Shown piece by piece: positions 50,728 to 63,294 of a DNA stretch of 64,000 nt. Every line of letters begins with the position of its first letter. The stretch's first letter is position 1. This DNA is from Phocoena phocoena (Eukaryota; Chordata; Mammalia; Artiodactyla; Phocoenidae), in contig NC_089238.1 in the NCBI RefSeq assembly GCF_963924675.1, forward strand, positions 47,138,879 through 47,202,878. Reading direction: 5' to 3'. The notes beneath the pieces are model-generated. The model searched no databases. It saw only the letters and a program-made list of their open reading frames with translations, and was not told the DNA's origin. The position numbers and the translations under genes were made by a program.

Positions 50728-52911
50728 GTTTGGTTGGGTTTTTTTAATTTTAAAGCAAGTGCCTGACAAACTCTTGATTGCCGAGACACCCACTTCAAAG
50801 ACAACTACATCCCATAAGCACGCTGCCAGTCGCACGACGAGGTAAAGAGTCAGCCCACCCCCACGTGATGCTGCCGCAGCTGGGCTGGAGACCCACTGCG
50901 GGAACCTCGTGCGTGATTAGCAGCACTGCCTTGTGGCGTAAGCAGAGGACCGGCTCCTGCCTCATAAAGCCCACAGTCTAGTCTAGTAAACAGGTGAATC
51001 CAGTGGAGCATAATTAGTTTCTAGCAGAGGGGGATACAAGGCTTGTGAGACCTCGGAGGAGGAAGCACCTAACTCTGGTCGAGGCAAAGGAGGCCTGAGA
51101 CAAGTTGGAGGTGCCACAGAATGCCGAGGTGTTTACTGAGGCCACTTAGCCTGCTGGTCGCCCGTCCTTGATTTCTTTCGATCACACAGATGGAGCAGGA
51201 CCCCTGGTAGCGGTCCATCTATTCTGCCAGAGCGCTTCCAGGCCCTCCTAACCAACTCCATCACTCTGCGGGCCAGGACCCAGCTGCCCGTCCCGCCCTG
51301 CCACCATCACGGTAACTGCATCCTCCTGGCAGCTTCTTGTAGCAGCGTCTCCTACCGCCCAGGCTGGCCTAAAGAGGGCACGGGGGTGGGGGGGGGGGTG
51401 AACTTCTCAGCCAGCCTGGTGCCCCTCCCTCCAGCACATTCCTTCCTACTCTGGTGCGCCTTCCGGGCCTTCCCGTGGAAGGCAGCCACTGGGCATCCTG
51501 CTTTACACAGCGCGGCCACCCTACCACGCCCGCTTCTCTCAGCCTTAAATCCCTTCTTCCGCCGTCTGACCTGGTCATTCTGGCATGTGGCCCTCATTTA
51601 GTGGGGTCCAGGGCTGGTTTCTGGCTTCTAGGAGCCATCCAGGCAGCAAGTGGGCAACCATCCCTGGGGGACCCAGCTAGAGTGTTAAATCCTGTGTCCT
51701 GGGAGAGGGCTCCCAAATCAGTCATCTCTCCCTTATCTGATTTTATGTTCTGACCCCACTTGATCCAGGGCTCACCTGGCCTTGCTGGCGAGGTCCTGCA
51801 GCTCTCTTGGGACACGGTTTCTTTCCTCTCTTACCAGGCCCAGCACACCTCCAGGAGTGGAGGTGGGGCCTGTGCTGAGGAGCCTGCGGTCCTGCAGGGC
51901 CCTGACCCTGGCCTGGCAGACCCGCCTAGCTTGAACGTCTAAGCTGCTCTACGACTACACCCTGGACCCCGTGCTCAGCTTTCTCACCAGGGAGCCGCGG
52001 AGGTTGGGCAGCTCTTTCTGCGCTCCCAAGGAGGCTCTCTGGCCTTCACGCCTAGCTTTTAATTGGCTATGAATCACTCTCAGCTTTTCCTTTCCTTTTT
52101 CTGAAGCCTGAATTGTGCTTACCAACTGCTACGCCGTTTCACCAGCCTTACAGTTTCTCCCTCCACCCCCCCGTATTTCACCAACTCCTGACATATGGGG
52201 AAACCCACTAGTGAATCCTCTCCCGCCAGACTACCATCCCAGTTTGTCAGGGGTGGAAGTCTGAACAATTTCATCGTTACCTTGTGCCGCGGGCGGTGCC
52301 GCCCCTACCAAGGGGGAAGGTGTCCTCACGGCCACAGCCGGCAGAGAGCGGTCCAACTCCAGAATCCCGTCCTAGCGCCTGCTTTCTGGAGTCCACCCAC
52401 TCCTGGTACCAAGAGTCAAAATTCGAGCTTCCGGGGAGCAGACTCTGAGATGAAGGTCAGCACCAGGAAGTGTATCAGGGAGTGCTTCCAGGATCAACAC
52501 CTGGGAAGGGAAGGGATGGGCCTTTAAAACCCAGCTGACCAATCAGGGATGTGGGCCGCCCAGAAAGGCAGCATGACCTCGGTCAGGAAGATTCTCTGCA
52601 GCTGAGGAAGTTGCCAGAGAGGGCTGACGGCTGAGGGCTGTCTGTGGGCAACACTCCCTGCAGCTGGGCTGTGGGTCAGCGCTGCGGGGCGTCCGCACAG
52701 CTCATCACCGTGTCCGCTAGCTGCGGGTACAGATGTCGGCTGATAAGTGACTGGTGAACGATGTGACACTCTCCAGATGTGAACGATGACCATCCTCTTC
52801 TGATCGGTCCAGACATGTCAGTTAAATAGGAAGCTAGGTGATCTGTGGACAGAGAAGGTTGGCCATATGCCCTAATTGTGTCTAAGGAAGAACAGGAACA
52901 CTGGATGGGCC
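50728..52911. other. Intergenic DNA, nothing recognised
   Basis: GC-moderate unique-looking sequence with a G-run at 51386-51399. No gene, RNA or repeat signature that I can support. Confidence 0.45.
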
Positions 52912-53335
52912 AAGTGAAGTAAGTCAGAAAGAGAAAGACAAATGCCATATGCTATCACTTATATGTGGAATCTAAAATATGACACAAATGAACCTATCTA
53001 TGACACAGAAACAGAATCACAGACGTAGAGAATAGACTGGTGGTTGCCAAGGGGGAGGTGGGTAGGAGAGGGATGGAGTGAGAGGTTAGGGTTAGCAGGT
53101 TCAAACGATTATATATAGGATGGATAAACAACAAGGTCCTACTGTAGAGCACAGGGAACTATGTTCAATACCCTGTGATAAACCATAATGGAAAAAAATA
53201 TGAAAAAGAATATATATATATGTATAACTGAATCACTTTGCTGTACAGCAGAAATTAACACAACCTTGTAAATCAACTATACTTCAATTTAAAAATTTTA
53301 AAATAAACAAATAAATAGTAAAAAAAAAAAAAATA
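52912..53335 (+). mobile_element. L1 3' UTR insertion
   Basis: AAGTAAGTCAGAAAGAGAAA through the CTGTAAATC-AACTATACTTCAA stretch and an A(13) tail. It is a 5'-truncated L1 of about 420 bp. Confidence 0.82.
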
Positions 53336-55049
53336 CTGTATGGGGCAGCCTCAGCAGGGCCCTTATTAAGCACACCCTGCTCTACAGAGGGTCTGTTTGC
53401 AAATGGAGACAGACTCCCAATTAATCATGGAATTTTTTAACTATACTTTTCAGTGTAACGCCTAACTGGAAACCACTTGGGTATGCAAATCTACTTTTTC
53501 AACTGCAATATTTTATGAAACTTAAATACAGATCAAGTATTCCTGATGAAAATTTAGCATCCTAATTGAGATGTGCAGTAAGTGCAAGTTACACACTGGA
53601 CTTCAAAGACCTAGTATGAGAAAAAGAATGTAAAATATACCATTAATAATTTTAAAACATGTTGAAATGATAATAATTGGATATACTGAGTTAAATAAAA
53701 TATACACATAAAATTAATTCACCTATTTAATTTTGTTTTTAGAAAGGCTATGAGATCATCTAAAACCACCCATTGGGCTCACATTACATTTCTAAGTCAG
53801 AAGCCCTGCACAGACTTGCAGTTTTCACATGGGCCACGAGGTGGCGATCTTATCCCGGGATTGCGGTTTTCAGACTCCAGGGGGAAGGTTGGCAAAATGG
53901 TTGGCAGAGGTGAAGGCAGGTCTTGCTAGTGAGTGAAAAACTAACTTAACCAGGCCTGTGTTCGCTACTGCATTTTTATACGCATCACATCCCACATTCA
54001 TTTGCATGTAAATGGTTTTGATGTCGATATAAAATGCTTGTACTTTCTTCTCCAAGTTTGAGCAGTTCCCCCACCCCAAACCTCCAGTGTTCCTTAAAAC
54101 ACTGGGCTTTAAATAATATTTTAAACACTTTACTTTGTGACCCCACTCCTCTGCCCAACGCTTCTCTCTCATTTTTCTTTTCTCCCTTTCACATGTTCAT
54201 TCTCCAAATCAGGTTCCGCTATCTGGGGGCTTTCTTCCGTGTCCTTAGTAATTAAATGGTATGTGTAACCTTAATTTCAACATATTATGACCCACTATCA
54301 GAACACCTAAAATTCCACCAGGAAGGGAAAGATATTAGGAAGAATACTGAAAGGGAAATGCAGCAGGGAGGCCAATGCCATTCCTTCCCAGATGCCCGGT
54401 GAGTGTGGACTACCAGCTGCCTTCCCAAAGACTAGCCTTGTAGAAACTCCAGAGGGAAAGAAACATCAAGATGTGGGACCTGGGAGAGGATGATGTGAAC
54501 CGGGGTTGTGCATGACCGACGTGTGGTGCCGTGACTGATGGTGGAGGCTATAGGTCTGACTGTGGGAGGATAAAATGGGAAATGAACTGTTGTAATTCTG
54601 TCTGCCTCTCCCCTAAACCCAGTGCTTTGGGGGCAATAGATGCCTGCTCCAGGTCCATCTATGACAGAGAGTACAGGAATCCTCGGGATAAACGGGTCTT
54701 ACAGAAATGTGCAGTGAAGAACCAAGGAGGATAGAAAGACCATCTCCACAGACCCACCCTGCCTTCCCAATGCCCATCTCCGGGGACTGCACAGCCTGGC
54801 CGAGACTCCTGCCTTCCAGAAAGCTCCATGGGCCAAGCTGCCTCCAGCAATTAGTCCCTGGGCTCTACCCCAGGATGGAGTCCTGAGCAGGGAGGATGAG
54901 ATACAAAGACTCAGCTTCCTGAGAGGGGGGTTGCTGGAGTACTGGCAGCCTGGAAAGGGAGCAGTAACACCTCCCCTTAGTGGGTGACAGGGACCACTGC
55001 AGCCCCACGTCGCCCAGGCCACACAGAGAGACATGTGCAGACAGATGTT
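53336..55049. other. Intergenic DNA 3' of CTRB
   Basis: AT-rich to about 54350, then more GC-rich. No coding or RNA feature recognised; it lies between the L1 tail and the chymotrypsinogen 3' end. Confidence 0.45.
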
Positions 55050-55055
55050 TTTACT
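55050..55055 (-). terminator. CTRB1: Candidate CTRB poly-A signal
   Basis: On the minus strand AGTAAA occurs 38 nt after the stop codon. This is a variant hexamer in the expected place for the very short 3' UTR typical of pancreatic protease mRNAs. No AATAAA is closer. Confidence 0.5.
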
Positions 55056-55092
55056 GGGGACTCTCAGGGTTGGGATGGCAGGAGCCCTGGGC

Positions 55093-58000
55093 TCAGTTGG
55101 CGGCCAGGATCTGCTGTACCCAGGGGATGAGTGCAGTAACACGGGCGTACACAGCAGGTGTTGATGTGGAACAAGTGCCGCTGCCCCAGGACATGATACC
55201 CACCGGGGTCCAGGCTCCATCCTTCTGGCAGACCAGGGGGCCACCAGAGTCGCCCTGCAGGAGGAGATAGGACTTGTGTTCAAGCCTGAAAGGGAGTACC
55301 AGGGCCCTGGTGTGCCCTGACCTGGCAAGTCCAGGGGTGCAGACAAAGCACAAGTGGGGGCCCAGTGGTTGTGCACAAGAGACTCAGATCTGCTCAGACG
55401 GCAGCCCCAGCCCTGCCACCTACTCCTGGACGGCCTGGGGCAGGTGGCTTATCCTCTCAGCCTCCCCATCAGCTGTAAAACAGGCTGAAGCGTCCGGCTC
55501 GTGGGGTTGGTGTGAGATTAAATACGCCTGGGAAGCCCCACACCACACCTGGCCAGAGCCGGCCCTCACCAGGGGCATCTGGTCCAGCCCTTCACTGGGG
55601 CACTGGGCAGGGCATGAAGTTAGACAGGTCATGGCAGAGAGGAGTGGGCCTCCTGGCCTGGCCAGGGGAGGCACGGTCAGTGAGGGCGGGCAGGGTGGCG
55701 GAGCCAGGCCGTACCATGCAGGAGGAGACGCCGCTGGCGCCCGCACAGATCATCACGTCGGTGATCTTGCTGCCCCAGTACTTCCTGCAGTCGGCGTTGG
55801 ACACGATGGGCAGGGTCGCCTGCTGCAGCTTGTCGGGGGTCTTGAGAGCTGGAAGGACAGAGGGCGTGGGGTCAGGGCCCCTCATGCCACCAGCCCGCCC
55901 CTGGGGAGAAGAGACCAGGGGCCGCCTGAGCCCCGCCCTCCCCCTGCAGGGTCCCAGTCTTCCTCCGTCGCGATGATCGTGGACACCGAGCTTCGAACCT
56001 TCCCTGACACCTTCAGGGAGTCTGGGACGCGGCTCCTCTGCGATTCCACACCAGGCAGCGGGGACTGTGCTTCCAGCAGCTGCTGCAACAGGTCCTGCCT
56101 CGGAGCCCCGTGCGCCCTGGGCCCTGGCGGCCACTGTGTGTGGGTGGAGGGGCCGTCCTTCCCCCCCAGGGAAGGGGATGCACGTCCTTCTGACCGGGGA
56201 CACCGGAGGGGACCCCCGAGGGAGCACCTCCCTCCTGCTGCCCTTTCCCGGCTGCTTCTGTCCTGTTACGGGACCAGCCGGGGGCCGTGGCCGGGGCAGA
56301 AGAACTCAGGACACCGAGGAAGAACCTGCAGATGGAGTAGCGCTGGGGGGCGGTGGGGGGCACCTGGGCGCTCAGGCCCGAACCCGACCAGGACACTGGA
56401 CTCCGGGCCCAGACTTCAGGGGCGCTGGACGCACCAACCTCCTCAGTCTGGAGGGAAATCCGGGCTGTCCCTCTCCTTGCAGGTGAGAGGGGGCGAGACT
56501 TGCTGGTACTTAGGTGTTTCTTCAGAAACTGTTTACGTATATATTATTAACCCTCATTTTTATTCATGTCTGGTAGTCTTTTAATTAAGAGCGTTTTAAA
56601 TAAAGAAATGGAAAGATTGATGACTGTATAGGAATTTAGACTAAAACATTTTTAAAAGAGCCATATGTGTCCCACCTGGAGACTCCTGTGGCTCAGGCCG
56701 CCCCTACCCCGGACACGCCTCGTGGATGGAAAGGCCCCGGCCCGCTCACCGTTGTGCTTGGTCTTGCCCCAGCCCGTGGTGGCGCACAGCGTCCCGGCAG
56801 GGAAGTCGTCGTTGGCGCTGGGCAGGCACACGGCGGACACGGTCTCGGAGAAGCGCGCGGGCGTGGCCAGCTTCAGCAGGGTGATGTCGTTACGGAAGGT
56901 GGGCATGCTGAACTTGGGGTTCTTGAAAACCTGCGGGTGGGGCCCAGAAAGGCGAGGTGAGGCCCTGGGTTAAGTCGGGGATCTGCAGGTTTCAGGGAGA
57001 CCAGCTCCTTTCCTGGCGATCCATTCAGCGGAAACAGACCCATTGGAGCCCGGAATGAGAACCCTGAGACCGGCCTCATCCACGCTTGGCTCCTGTCTCT
57101 CAAGCGGCCGAAGGGTCTTCGTCCCCCTGCCCCTGCCTGCAGCCCTGCGGCTGATCCCGGGCCGGCCCAGCAGGGCCTGGGCGTACCTTGGCAATCTTCA
57201 GGACCTGGATGTTCTCGGCGTCTGAGCCCTGGTCAAACTCCCCGGCCACCACCAGGTCAGAGGTTCTGGGGGAATCACATGGGGGTTGAGGACTGAGAAC
57301 GTGCCCTACTCCCCTCCCCCACCCAAGACTGGAGCCCGAAACAGAACCCTGAGCCCGGGCCCTCACTTGACCCCACAGTGGGCGGTGGTGACCACCCAGT
57401 CCTCGCTGATGAGGGAGCCCCCGCAGAAGTGGAAGCCGGTGCTGTCCTAGAGGAAGATCGGAGGGTTAGCCCCGCCCGGGCACCAGCAAAACCAATCTGG
57501 GCAGCAGCCCCCAGCTGGGCTGATATCCCAGTGCATCCCCCTACTCGTGTGCAGAATCCTCCCTCACCTGCAGGGACACCTGCCAGGGCCAGGAGCCGGG
57601 GACAGCCTCCTCCCCGTTGACGATCCTGGACAGGCCACTCAGCACAGGGTCGATGGCAGGGACCCCGCAGCCTGAGGAGGGCGAGGGGACGGGGAAGAAG
57701 GTTTGAGACCCGGAGCCAGTCTGCAGAAATCCTGGTTTGTAGCTCAGCTGTCCAGGCTGACTCAGGACCCTCTGCCACACTCCCCCCTCCTCCAAAAAAC
57801 TTCTCCTGGTGCCTTCCACCTGTGGGCTCAAGGATCCCCACATACAGCCTGCTGACCCCAGTGTCCCATCCAGGGATGCAGAGGAACAGGGCTGCTCCAC
57901 CCAGGGCCACCCTGCCTGAAAGAGCAGAAAACAGGCTGAGTAATCGGACTATCCTGCCTGGACTCCTAGGCCCACCCTTCCTTGCTGTGAAGCCTCAGAC

Positions 58001-59511
58001 CAGTCACTGAATCCCTGATGCTCATTTTCCTCAGTAAACTGGGGAGCAAACAATCTCACCTCACAAGTCAAAGCTCATCCATTAGATTGGTGGGGCCTGG
58101 GGGGTATGGAATTAAAATCTGATAACCCCAGCCCCTGGGGAACCCAGAATTCTGACAGCCGATGGGAGTATGTTTTACACTGAATTCACTAGTCCCAGGG
58201 ATTTCAGGAACTCTTCATTGTATAAAGTTTTAGTTAATTATTTAATACAACGGGACTTTGATTCCACGCCATAAAAGGACACATTGAGGAAATTGAAAAC
58301 AAAGGACCTGAACTGTCACAAAACAATGAGAACAGTCAGGTGTACTTAATGTGTCCCTGATGCATTTGCTGTGTCAGGACCAGGTGAGTTCTCGGCACCT
58401 GCATACAGGTTTTACAGTTTGGCAAAAGTAAAGAAAGTTGGGCAGGTACAGCCCTTACGACCAGCCAGGCCACCCGGGGGTCATGCAGGCCTTGCTGCAT
58501 GCCCGGACCGGCATCCTGCCCCTGGGGACAGGGGGATGCACCAGCCACTCACTGAAGGTTGTTATCACCAAAACATGTCATCAACATAATCCATTTTTTT
58601 GTAATAGCAAGAAGATTAGAATATCAGCTGTGATGTATTCACACAGCTGAGTGTTTTACAGTGATTAAAGTGAACGAGCTGGGTCTTCATATTAACTGGG
58701 ATAAATCTAAAACCACCCGGGTGGGAAAAGGCATGTTATAAACCTGTAGCGGATAATACAGTTCATGTAAGTTTTTACAAATGTTATACTGTGTTGATGG
58801 ATTTATGAATGTGTAGTAAATTTGTAAAATCCCACACAGAAATGATACACAGTGAGCTCAGAATAGGGATCACCTTCCGAGGAGGAGAGGAGGCTTTAGC
58901 TGAATCTGTTTTATGTTTTAAAAAGAAATACCTGAAGCAAATCTGGAAAAAGATAACATTTGCTAAATCCCAATGGAAGGTACATGGATGTCATATTATT
59001 TTTTGTATTTTTCACTATTTCGTCTTTTTTTAATAGAAAACGAAACGCTTAGCAAGTGCCCAGAAGAGTAATTAAAAAGCCCAGGTGGAGGCCGTGGGAG
59101 GGCTCTTGCTACCACAACCGTCTCTGCCCACAGCTCCCCAACTTGAGCCACTTCTGAGGCCTCAGATCTCGGTGCGGCCCAGACTGGCCTTTTCCACCCT
59201 TCCAGTGCAGGGTGTGAGGGCTCAGAAAGCTCCAGAAGGACCCCTCTCCTCCCTGCAGGCTCGATTGCCTGTCGGGGTGTGAGGCCCAAGGGAGCAGGGA
59301 AGAGGGCTCAGATCTCCCTCTTGGCCAGGCCCCCAGGTTGCTCCGGACAGAGCCCCTCCAGCCTCTGATGGGGCCTGGCTGCGGTGCCATTAGGGGCTCA
59401 GGGAACTACTCCTCAGCCCCCTCCCAGACCTGGCTGGCGCCCCTAGCCCCAGCACTCACCGAAGGCGTCCCCCAGGAGGGCGAAGCAGGAGAGGAGCCAG
59501 AGAAAGGCCAT
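55093..59511 (-). CDS. CTRB1: Chymotrypsinogen B, complete, seven exons
   Basis: Secreted pancreatic serine protease that cleaves after Tyr, Phe, Leu and Trp once trypsin activates it. Exons (minus strand): 59460-59511, 57568-57671, 57367-57446, 57187-57265, 56750-56930, 55715-55848, 55093-55254. They total 792 nt, 263 codons plus stop, and all introns are GT/AG. The 18-residue signal peptide is [18 protein letters not shown]. Propeptide residues 19-33 end in Arg, followed by IVNG. The triad is His75 (TAHC, exon 3), Asp120 (NDITLLKL, exon 5) and Ser213 (GDSGGP, exon 7), i.e. 57/102/195. All ten cysteines are present. Pocket residues are Ser189, Gly216 and Ala226, the last being the B-type marker (from memory of bovine B). 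Position next to ZFP1 on the minus strand corresponds to human CTRB2; CTRB1 is used as the generic one-gene symbol. Confidence 0.95.
55395..55535 (+). repeat. MIR fragment in CTRB intron 6
   Basis: Resembles the MIR core (CCCTGCCACCTACTCCTGGA ... GTAAAACAGG ... GTGAGATTAAATACG). It lies antisense to the gene, within the last intron. Confidence 0.7.
57945..58070 (+). repeat. MIR-like fragment in CTRB intron 1
   Basis: AGACCAGTCACTGAATCCCT and TCATTTTCCTCAGTAAACTG resemble the MIR core. Old and partial. Confidence 0.55.
58200..58390. repeat. Copy A of a dispersed direct repeat in CTRB intron 1
   Basis: Matches 60362-60545 in the same orientation, e.g. CTGTCACAAAACAATGAGAA and CTGATGCATTTGCTGT. 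See the CTRB upstream copy. Neither copy is a family I can name. Confidence 0.7.
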
Positions 59512-59552
59512 GCTGCTAGTCAGGAAGATATGGGGCACCTGCCCCAGCGGCT

Positions 59553-59562
59553 CCTTTTACAT
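59553..59562 (-). promoter_or_regulatory. CTRB1: Candidate CTRB TATA-like box
   Basis: On the minus strand ATGTAAAAGG lies about 42-51 nt upstream of the ATG, a TATA-like element at the distance expected for the short leader of pancreatic protease genes. A CAGGTG E-box (59535-59540) falls in the presumed leader. Weaker acinar-type elements further up (about 59700-59750, minus strand GTTACCCTTTTTCCAGG) are speculative. Confidence 0.5.
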
Positions 59563-60008
59563 CCCCTGGGACCCCACAGGCCCAGCCCAGCCAGAGAGGC
59601 CTGAGTGCCACCCTCCTGTTATCCAGGAACCTTGGGCGATAAGCGGGACAGGGGCGGGGGGACCGAGCCCCCTTCGAAACCTGTACTGGCTCTCAGCCGG
59701 GGACATCCAGCCCCTGGAAAAAGGGTAACTGCCCTGGCACAATGTCACCCAGGAGACTTGGCAACGCCTGGCATCCCCAGGACACTGCGGGCAAGGCCAG
59801 TGTCCAGGCTGGGAGCTCAGGCCCTGCATAGCCCAGCTCTGCAACCAGAACGCAGGGCCGGGGGCTCTGCCACTCCCAGTGCACCAGGGAGGATTCCCAG
59901 CTCCTCAGTACAGGCAACCCCACCATGGGGTCCAAAGAATCCCAGGTGGTCATCACTGGGGGGCCTCGCGTTCTCATCGCAGAGGGTTTTCAATGTGAGA
60001 CTCGGGAT

Positions 60009-60145
60009 GGGACTTCCCTGGTGGCCCGGTGGTTAGGACTCCGTGCTTCCACTGCAGGGGGCACGGGTTCGATCCCTGGTCGGGGAGCTAAGATCCCACA
60101 CGCTGTGACCCTACATGCCTCGCAGCGCGGCAAATAAATAAATAA
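60009..60145 (+). mobile_element. Short tRNA-derived SINE upstream of CTRB
   Basis: GGGACTTCCCTGGTGGCCCG head, B box GGTTCGATCCC, and the body ending CGCGGCAAATAAATAAATAA. It lies about 0.5 kb upstream of the CTRB start. Confidence 0.87.
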
Positions 60146-60361
60146 TCTTTTTTGAAGTATAGTATCATACAGAGACGCCGTGTCCTCCAGAGGGTCACCT
60201 TGAAACCAGCCCAGCCAAGCAGCTTCAGAGCCTGCATGAGGACACATGTAGGCATGAAGGAATCGCCCCCATGGGCGGCTGTGGGCGGGTCCCAGGCTGG
60301 CAAACATGCTGACTGGCTGTCCCTTATCTGCCGCTGAGCTCACCCGAGTTCTCTTCTCCTG

Positions 60362-60545
60362 TGACCATTCTCAACTTAAGGAACTGGTCACCGCATAACG
60401 CTTGAGTTTCATGTAAAATGGGGCTTTGATTTCACACCATCAAATGACACATGGAGAAAACAGAAAAACGATTTTACTTGTCACAGAACAATGAGAAGAG
60501 GACAGATGTAGGTAATACACCAGTGATGCATTTGCCGTAAGTGGA
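60362..60545. repeat. Copy B of a direct repeat, CTRB 5' flank
   Basis: Resembles 58200-58390 (GGGCTTTGATTTCACACCAT, TGTCACAGAACAATGAGAAG, TGATGCATTTGCCGT) with many substitutions, in the same orientation. Confidence 0.7.
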
Positions 60546-61900
60546 GGCCAGAAGACTTGTCAGCACCATGGGCACAAGTTCCTTCTCTCCCCTGGGACAG
60601 CGCCTGATCTGGACACTGGAGCACCCACGGGAACAGAGCACCGGGCACTCCTGCCCTCATGGGTCCAAGACCCCAGTGAGAGACACAGACAGGAAACAAA
60701 CAAGAAAAGTACATGATGAGTCTGAGAAACCTGGAGAGGGTCTGGAGAGCTGCTGCCCTGGACAGTCCAGCCTGGGCCTCACTGCTGAGCCAGTTTGAGA
60801 AGGAAAATGTGCTGACTGGGTGAACTGCATCTGCTTCCAAGGCCTCCGGGGCTCTGTGGCCACAGGGCCATGGTCATCTAGGGAGAAGTGGGTCAGAGCA
60901 AACAGGACAATGTCACAGGTCTTGATTTGGACTTGATTAGTTTTGAAGTTTCGTCTCTGAGTTGTAACTTCAGTTTTGTTTCTGAGTTGTAAATTTAATT
61001 TTGTTTTAGAGTCGTGTGTTCTCTGCAGGGGGATGTTCAAACTATTTAACCACTGTTGAGCAGAAGCTCTGACCAGGGAGAACAGTGTCTTCGGCAGGGA
61101 CTGGCCCGCAGAGGCCCCGAACCCTGTTCTCTTGGGGGAGGGCGGAGACAGCCAAATTTGAGGGGGCAAACAGACTGGGGCCAGCAGCTGCTTGGTAACC
61201 GGGTCTGAAGCTTTGTGATATTTTAACAGACTGGGTTCAGGCCAGGGATGTCAGCCCTGGCTTTGAGCATAAGGAATCCATATTGAATTCCAGGCCAAGG
61301 TAATTTATGTAAATATGAACATTTGCTGTTTCGTTTTGTTTTTCCTTCACTCATTCCAAGCAGGTAGAAAAGACATTTGTATTTTCCTCGCCTCGAGGAC
61401 TTTTCCAGAGCAGGAAACGGAAGCAGCCTGAGGCCACTGGCTCTTGAGGTCTGTTGGGAAAGTAAACTCTTGGCGAGCAGAGTACAGGAGGGATATGGCC
61501 TTGGAGGGTATGTCACAGGGGAGGGAGCGTTTCCCTGGCCCACAGAGATTTGTGCACATTTGCTGGTGTGTTTCTTACCTTGAAGGATCCCTTTTTGCCC
61601 CACCCATCCCCTCGTTCAAACCAGACCACGAGGTGAGTACTCCCTGGGAGCAGGGTGACCGTCCCGTCACAAGGAGGGACAGCCTTTGCCACTCACCTAG
61701 AGCCATCTCCCCCTTCTTGTCCCCGTGGAGGGTTCCCCTGGAGGGTCACGCCACCCCAGCTCTGGGGGAGGCAGGGGGGAGAGCTCTGATGAACATAATC
61801 CCGTGGAGGCAAAGAGGTGAGGAGAAACCCAGCCCTTCTCCTCCTGCACTTTGGCTAAGTCCTGAGGGGAGGCGGGGTTTGGCTCCTTGGCCGCCATCTT
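60546..61900. other. CTRB upstream intergenic DNA
   Basis: No coding or RNA feature is supported. Short open frames on both strands lack family signatures. Confidence 0.4.
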
Positions 61901-62600
61901 GAGACCAGAGAAGAAAGACCCTGACCAGAACCACACCATCGCCCACTGCTGAGCGAAAAGCCTACAACTGCACACTTCCAGATCCCTGCTGTGTGAGAAA
62001 AGCAAACCACTGTTGTTTAGCCACTGTTAGCCACCTGCTTTATTACTAACAGCATCTGAAGTGATACAGAATAGCTGTAAGAATGGTTGTGGATGTCTTC
62101 CGTTTTCCCCTTCAGATCCACTCTCCATCCTTCTCCACCTTGCTGGCCTACAGCAAGACTGACCCTCAGGGACAAGACTGCAGAACAGCTTCCAGGCTCT
62201 CAGGCTTCCTGTTGGGGTCAGAGCCAGAGATGGGGGAGGAGAGAGAAGTCGGGTATTTATTCTCTGGGTTCCCTCCCTGGGAGGCTGCTGTGGGCTGGCT
62301 GTCTTCCTCTGCAGAGGCCACGGACGGCTCAGCTCCTTTCAGGTGGCCCTGTCTGCACCGCCACCCTTGCTGGGTTCCACAACTACTCCCGCTGTGTCCC
62401 TTCAGCTCTAGGTGTGTCCCCATTGTTGCTAGAACCCTGTGCACCTCACCATCCTTTGTTGGTTCCCTAAACCCTGCCCACACCTTTGTAAAAATTCCCT
62501 TTATTCAAACTTTCCTCAAATAACCCAGTTTGAACGTGCCACCTTTTCTCAGGCACGACCATGACTGATACAGTAACTGTGGCCCCAGGACCACTGAACA
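61901..62600. repeat. Possible ancient LTR/MLT-like sequence
   Basis: GTGAGAAAAGCAAACCACTG near 62000 and CTCACCATCCTTTGTTGGTT, TGCCCACACCTTTGTAAA with GACTGATACAG (62450-62570) recall common mammalian LTR-type repeats. The class is inferred from memory only. Confidence 0.4.
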
Positions 62601-62819
62601 CAGGATTCTGGGATTAGTTAGCTCACACACTGGAGTGGTCCATGGACAACTTTGCCGGGGAAGATGAGACCCGGTGGCCCATGGCACGCGGTGGCATCAC
62701 AATTACTCAAATTAACATGGGAGGCGGCAGAGGCTGAAGTGCAGGTGGAAACAGGCCCTGGCGGTCATGTGGCTGGGGCACTAAGTTCCTACAGCATCAG
62801 TGGTGATTATAAATATTGA

Positions 62820-63085
62820 GGAGTCATACAGATGGCCAATGAGCACATAAAAAAGTGATCAAAATCACCAGTCTTTAGGGAAATGCAAATCAAAACCACA
62901 GCGCGGTATCAATTCACACTCATCAGGATGGTTAATATAAACAACAAAAAAGAAAAAGAAAACAAATTAATAAGAATTGGAGAGAATGTGGAGATATTGG
63001 AACCCTTGTGCACTGTTGATGAGAATGTAAAATGGTGCAGCCACTTTGGAAAACAATATGGTAATTCCTCAAAAAATTCAAAATA
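62820..63085 (+). mobile_element. Old L1 ORF2 fragment
   Basis: CAGATGGCCAATGAGCACAT and GGGAAATGCAAATCAAAACC are ORF2 C-terminal phrases. It is more diverged than the L1 that follows the SINE. Confidence 0.78.
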
Positions 63086-63294
63086 GGGCTTCCCTGGTGG
63101 CACAGTGGTTGAGAGTCCGCCTGCCGATGCAGGGGACACGGGTTCGTGCCCCGGTCCGGGAAGATCCCACATGCCACAGAGCGGCTGGGCCCGTGAGCCA
63201 TGGCCGCTGAGCCTGCGCGTCCGGAGCCTGTGCTCCGCAACGGGAGAGGCCACAACAGTGAGAGGCCCGCGCGTACCGCCAATAAAAAAAAAAA
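63086..63294 (+). mobile_element. CHR-type SINE between two L1 pieces
   Basis: A complete, little-diverged copy with GGGCTTCCCTGGTGGCACAG head, B-box-like GGTTCGTGCCC and an A-rich tail. It separates two L1 segments that overlap in ORF2 content, so they are distinct L1s or a duplicated one. Confidence 0.9.

Noticed and set aside
55274..56584. A 436-codon open frame on the + strand, the longest in the window
   Set aside because: It lies antisense across CTRB exon 6, introns and the intron 6 MIR, has no family motif, and its length follows from high GC content in the CTRB region.
60541..61169. A possible second chymotrypsinogen exon set upstream of CTRB
   Set aside because: I looked for GDSGGP, IVNG and AHC motifs on both strands in the upstream frames and saw none.
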